This document shows, in pieces, positions 62,197 through 64,000 of a DNA stretch of 64,000 bases. The stretch lies in the NCBI GenBank assembly GCA_038900335.1, contig JBBMRB010000006.1, positions 162,462 to 226,461 of the forward strand, written 5' to 3'. The stretch comes from Rs1 sp038900335. GTDB lineage: Bacteria > Pseudomonadota > Gammaproteobacteria > Pseudomonadales > Balneatricaceae. The first letter of the stretch is position 1. Each line of letters starts with the position of its first letter. Position numbers and translations under genes: made by a program. Under the pieces are notes generated by a model. That model ran no database searches, was not told the DNA's origin, and saw only the letters and a program-made list of their open reading frames with translations.

Positions 62197-62964
62197 ATGA
62201 CTGTAAACTATAAAGAAATAGCTATTGCGACACATCCACTACCAAATTGGCAACTTGTTAGCCAAATTCCAATTATTGAATCTGGCGAAAGGCTACAACC
62301 AGCGAGTTTAGCACCAGCTCCTATTAGCATATACCCAATGTATTCTAGAATGGGTATACCTAGTGCACCCGCTGAATGTCATATAAGGCAAGGTGTTTAT
62401 CGACGACTACTTAAAGCTGCAAATAACTTACCCGATGGTCTTCGTTTAATTGTATTAGATGGTTGGCGCCCTTATAGCGTTCAACAACATCTATTTGACA
62501 CCCTTATCAATTTAATGGAACACGCTGATCCACAATGCTCAACACAACAGCGTTTAGCACAAGCTAGAAACTTAGTGTCGCCGCCGAGCAATTTAAGCTG
62601 TGCACCTAGCCCGCATTTAACTGGCGGCGCTGTTGATGTCACTCTAGCCAATGAGCAAGGTGAGATGCTGGATATGGGTTCATTATTTGATGAAGCTAGC
62701 CCAGCTTCCTACACTGCAAGTTTAGAGAATATTGAAGATTTAAATACTGATCAGCTATCAGCTAGAAACAATAGACGTATTCTATATAATGTGATGATTG
62801 AGGCAGGCTTTACTAACTTACCAAGCGAGTGGTGGCACTTTGATTTTGGCGATCAATTATGGGCTTGGTACACTAAATCAGCTAACGCAATATATGGTGC
62901 CACTCATACTGATTCTTTAGAGACACTGTGGCAACAACAACTGACTAAGTCAGCATCATTATAG
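62197..62964 (+). CDS. D-alanyl-D-alanine dipeptidase, VanX type (M15D)
   Basis: A 255-residue zinc dipeptidase. The family's catalytic set is all present with the right spacing: Arg91 in DGWRPYS, the zinc ligands His140 and Asp147 in SPHLTGGAVDVTL, catalytic Glu211 and zinc ligand His214 in PSEWWHFDFGD. There is no signal peptide, so it works in the cytoplasm. It hydrolyses D-Ala-D-Ala or similar short dipeptides. Being translationally coupled to a TRAP importer suggests that it cleaves the imported compound rather than giving vancomycin resistance (no vanH or vanA nearby). Confidence 0.93.
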   Translation: MTVNYKEIAIATHPLPNWQLVSQIPIIESGERLQPASLAPAPISIYPMYSRMGIPSAPAECHIRQGVYRRLLKAANNLPDGLRLIVLDGWRPYSVQQHLFDTLINLMEHADPQCSTQQRLAQARNLVSPPSNLSCAPSPHLTGGAVDVTLANEQGEMLDMGSLFDEASPASYTASLENIEDLNTDQLSARNNRRILYNVMIEAGFTNLPSEWWHFDFGDQLWAWYTKSANAIYGATHTDSLETLWQQQLTKSASL

Positions 62965-63002
62965 TCTTGCAAAATTAATACCATTGAAAATTATAATAGC
63001 AA

Positions 63003-63032
63003 AGGTGGTTAGTACACATTTACTAACCACCT
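63003..63032 (+). terminator. hairpin after the TRAP-VanX operon
   Basis: A perfect 12-bp stem (AGGTGGTTAGTA with its complement) and a 6-base loop, 38 bases after the vanX stop. It lacks a T-tract, so it may be an mRNA-end structure rather than a self-sufficient intrinsic terminator. Confidence 0.5.
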
Positions 63033-63039
63033 CTGATTG

Positions 63040-63063
63040 CAACTACAACTACAACTACAACTA
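63040..63063 (+). repeat. tandem hexanucleotide repeat (CAACTA)4
   Basis: Four perfect copies of CAACTA lie in non-coding DNA just after the operon hairpin. It is a small microsatellite, possibly length-variable. Confidence 0.85.
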
Positions 63064-63302
63064 CACTTAAGCTTAATCTCTATCCTGCCAAACTTAAGTT
63101 TCTATGAACACTAATAATATCAGTGTTTTTACAGACATCATCAGCCGTATACTGTGGCTAACTAGTCATATAGAAGTCTTTGCGACTTACTTTAGATAGA
63201 GCCATTAATCGTTTTAATTAAATAATATCAAAACTGCTGAGGCTATAAACTAAATATATCATAGAGCTATGTTTGTTATATATTGTAGGGGCTATGTACT
63301 AT

Positions 63303-63450
63303 ATGTCACATTTATGTGCGAGTACAGTCATCGCCAACAAAGCCTTAGACAAAAAAATCCCCGTACACTGTGATTAGCGTTTCTTTATGTGTTTTAAAAA
63401 GAGCAAGCTTGCCGTGGTAAACCTTAAGGGAGTGCGCAAGCGCAGCTACG
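63303..63450 (+). repeat. decayed inverted 5S-tail/terminator unit A
   Basis: Begins TGTCACATTTATGTGCGAGTAC. It continues GTCATCGCC, matching the 3' end of 5S rRNA in plus orientation (the real 5S is on minus). Then come an A7 run, the remains of a CCCCGTACAC terminator arm, TTTCTTTATG, and an AAAAAGAGCAAGCTTGCCG segment. The latter part (GTGGTAAACCTTA to GCGCAAGCGC) recurs at about 63751-63786. Most diverged of the three copies. Confidence 0.75.
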
Positions 63451-63582
63451 AATCAAGCCCAGTATTTTGCTGCAAGTGAGATGACCTACAATGGGTTGAA
63501 AGCAGTGCTTTCAATCGCTTCGCGATGCCTGCGGCTCCCAATCCCCGTACTTTCAGTACAGGGGCTTTCACATGGGGTAAGC

Positions 63583-63606
63583 AGCGACAAGTCGCTCTCT
63601 TTTTTT
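63583..63606 (+). terminator. terminator-like hairpin
   Basis: AGCGAC pairs with GTCGCT around AA and is followed by CTCT and six T. It lies in a stretch with several other small hairpins (GTGCTTTCAATC, ATCGCTTCGCGAT, CCCCGTACTTTCAGTACAGGGG) between repeat units A and B. Its target transcript is unknown. Confidence 0.5.
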
Positions 63607-63609
63607 GAT

Positions 63610-63715
63610 CTCCCCATGTGCGAGTAGAATATCGCCAAAAAGCGTTAGACGAAAAAAAACTCCAAGCACTTTACAGTACTTGGGGTTTCTTTACGTATTT
63701 AAAAAGAGCAAGCTT
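63610..63715 (+). repeat. inverted 5S-tail/terminator unit B
   Basis: CTCCCCATGTGCGAGTAG...ATCGCC keeps more of the 5S 3' arm than the other copies. It is followed by AAAGCGTTAGACG, A8, a terminator stem (CCAAGCACT/AGTACTTGG) and TTTCTTTACGTATTTAAAAAGAGCAAGCTT. Read on the minus strand the stem is fully paired with one G-U and is followed by eight T, so it is still a working-looking terminator in that direction. Confidence 0.8.
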
Positions 63716-63850
63716 AGCGAATTATCGTATTGGTTCTGCTAGAGCAAGCTTGGCGTGGTAAACCTTATAAGGAAGGCGCAAGCGCTCTCGTCGTTTTTCG
63801 ATTAAAGCTGCGCTTCTAATACAGCAAAAACGCCCACTCTTTTAACGGTA

Positions 63851-63950
63851 TGTCACATCTATGTGAGAGTACGGTCATCGCCGACAAAGCGTTAGACGAA
63901 AAAAAACCCCGTACACTGCGTGCACGAGGTTTTCTTTACGTATAAAAGCT
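63851..63950 (+). repeat. inverted 5S-tail/terminator unit C, tail-to-tail with the true 5S gene
   Basis: TGTCACATCTATGTGAGAGTAC, then GGTCATCGCC, repeats the 3' end of the 5S gene almost exactly (one inserted C), but in plus orientation. Next are ACAAAGCGTTAGACG, a terminator shared with the real 5S, and TTTCTTTACGTATAAAAGCTT, which joins the minus-strand 5S end. The pair forms a long palindrome centred on the terminator. Confidence 0.85.
63899..63930 (-). terminator. rrn operon terminator
   Basis: Read on the minus strand, ACCTCGTGCAC pairs over 11 positions (two G-U) with GTGTACGGGGT around GCA, followed by eight T. In the plus direction the same DNA gives two C-A mismatches and only four T, so it is shaped to serve the minus-strand 5S. 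Confidence 0.85.
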
Positions 63951-64000
63951 TGGCGATGACCTACTCTCACATGGGGAGACCCCACACTACCATCGGCGCT
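63948..64000 (-). rRNA. rrf: 5S ribosomal RNA, 3' part (partial)
   Basis: The last 53 bases of the window are the complement of a 5S rRNA 3' half: AGCGCCGATGGTAGTGTGGG, then TCTCCCCATGTGAGAGTAGG and TCATCGCCAAGC. These match the conserved helices IV/V and the terminal helix. The gene runs leftward, so the 5' half and presumably 23S and 16S lie beyond 64000. It is followed by a strong terminator. Confidence 0.95.

Noticed and set aside
62197..62964. Vancomycin-resistance locus
   Set aside because: Only a VanX-like dipeptidase is present. No vanH, vanA/vanB ligase or VanRS-type regulator lies nearby, and the organism is Gram-negative.
63610..63640. Possible second complete 5S gene on plus strand
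   Set aside because: Only about the last 27 bases of 5S are present (CTCCCCATGTGCGAG to ATCGCC). No 5' half is upstream, so it is a tail remnant.

Overview
This 64 kb window is chromosomal DNA of a low-to-mid GC gammaproteobacterium, most likely a marine member of the Pseudomonadales/Cellvibrionales. That assignment is inferred from gene order: ribF-ileS-lspA-fkpB beside a type IV minor-pilin operon, and murJ/rpsT/proB/obgE/rpmA/rplU/ispB, follow the Pseudomonas layout. A glycine-betaine ABC importer, DctP-type TRAP proteins and N-methyl-glycine oxidation suggest life on small osmolytes in seawater. No prophage, insertion sequence, CRISPR array or tRNA was recognised.

Left part (1-16 kb). 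A partial HolD-like gene runs off the left edge. A Bcr/CflA-type MFS transporter is broken by one in-frame stop, and an intact paralogue sits at 14.7 kb. Two tandem orphan TRAP binding proteins follow. Next is a one-carbon block: etfB-etfA, purU, a dimethylglycine/sarcosine dehydrogenase-like flavoprotein and folD. Together these would strip N-methyl groups from betaine-derived amines, pass electrons to ETF and oxidise the methylene-THF to formate. A GcvA-like LysR regulator and cysQ follow.

Middle (16-47 kb). Ogt, a DUF3010 protein and a long ABC-exporter-like protein with destroyed ATPase motifs lead into the minor-pilin operon (pilE, fimT, pilV, pilW, pilX, pilY1, pilY2-like). This is followed by core housekeeping genes (fkpB, lspA, ileS, ribF, murJ, rpsT, proB, obgE, rpmA, rplU, ispB, fabA, fabB). 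The rplU and rpsT leaders carry clear promoters and RNA structure. Molybdenum-cofactor genes (moaC, moaD, moeA) are interleaved with two acyltransferases.

Right part (47-64 kb). An RmlD-like protein lacks key catalytic residues. The proXWV betaine importer is split by a reversed sstT. A dCache chemoreceptor, a decayed fhuB-like permease fragment, a flavin reductase with a probable ATT start, and a LysR-TRAP(dctPQM)-VanX dipeptidase locus follow. The window ends in the 3' half of a 5S rRNA gene on the minus strand. Downstream of it lie three decayed units, each holding a copy of the 5S 3' end in inverted orientation joined to a terminator.

The most unusual points are the inverted 5S-tail/terminator units, the TRAP-VanX operon, the ATPase-dead ABC protein, the RNA structure in the rplU leader, and an isolated terminator in a divergent intergenic region.
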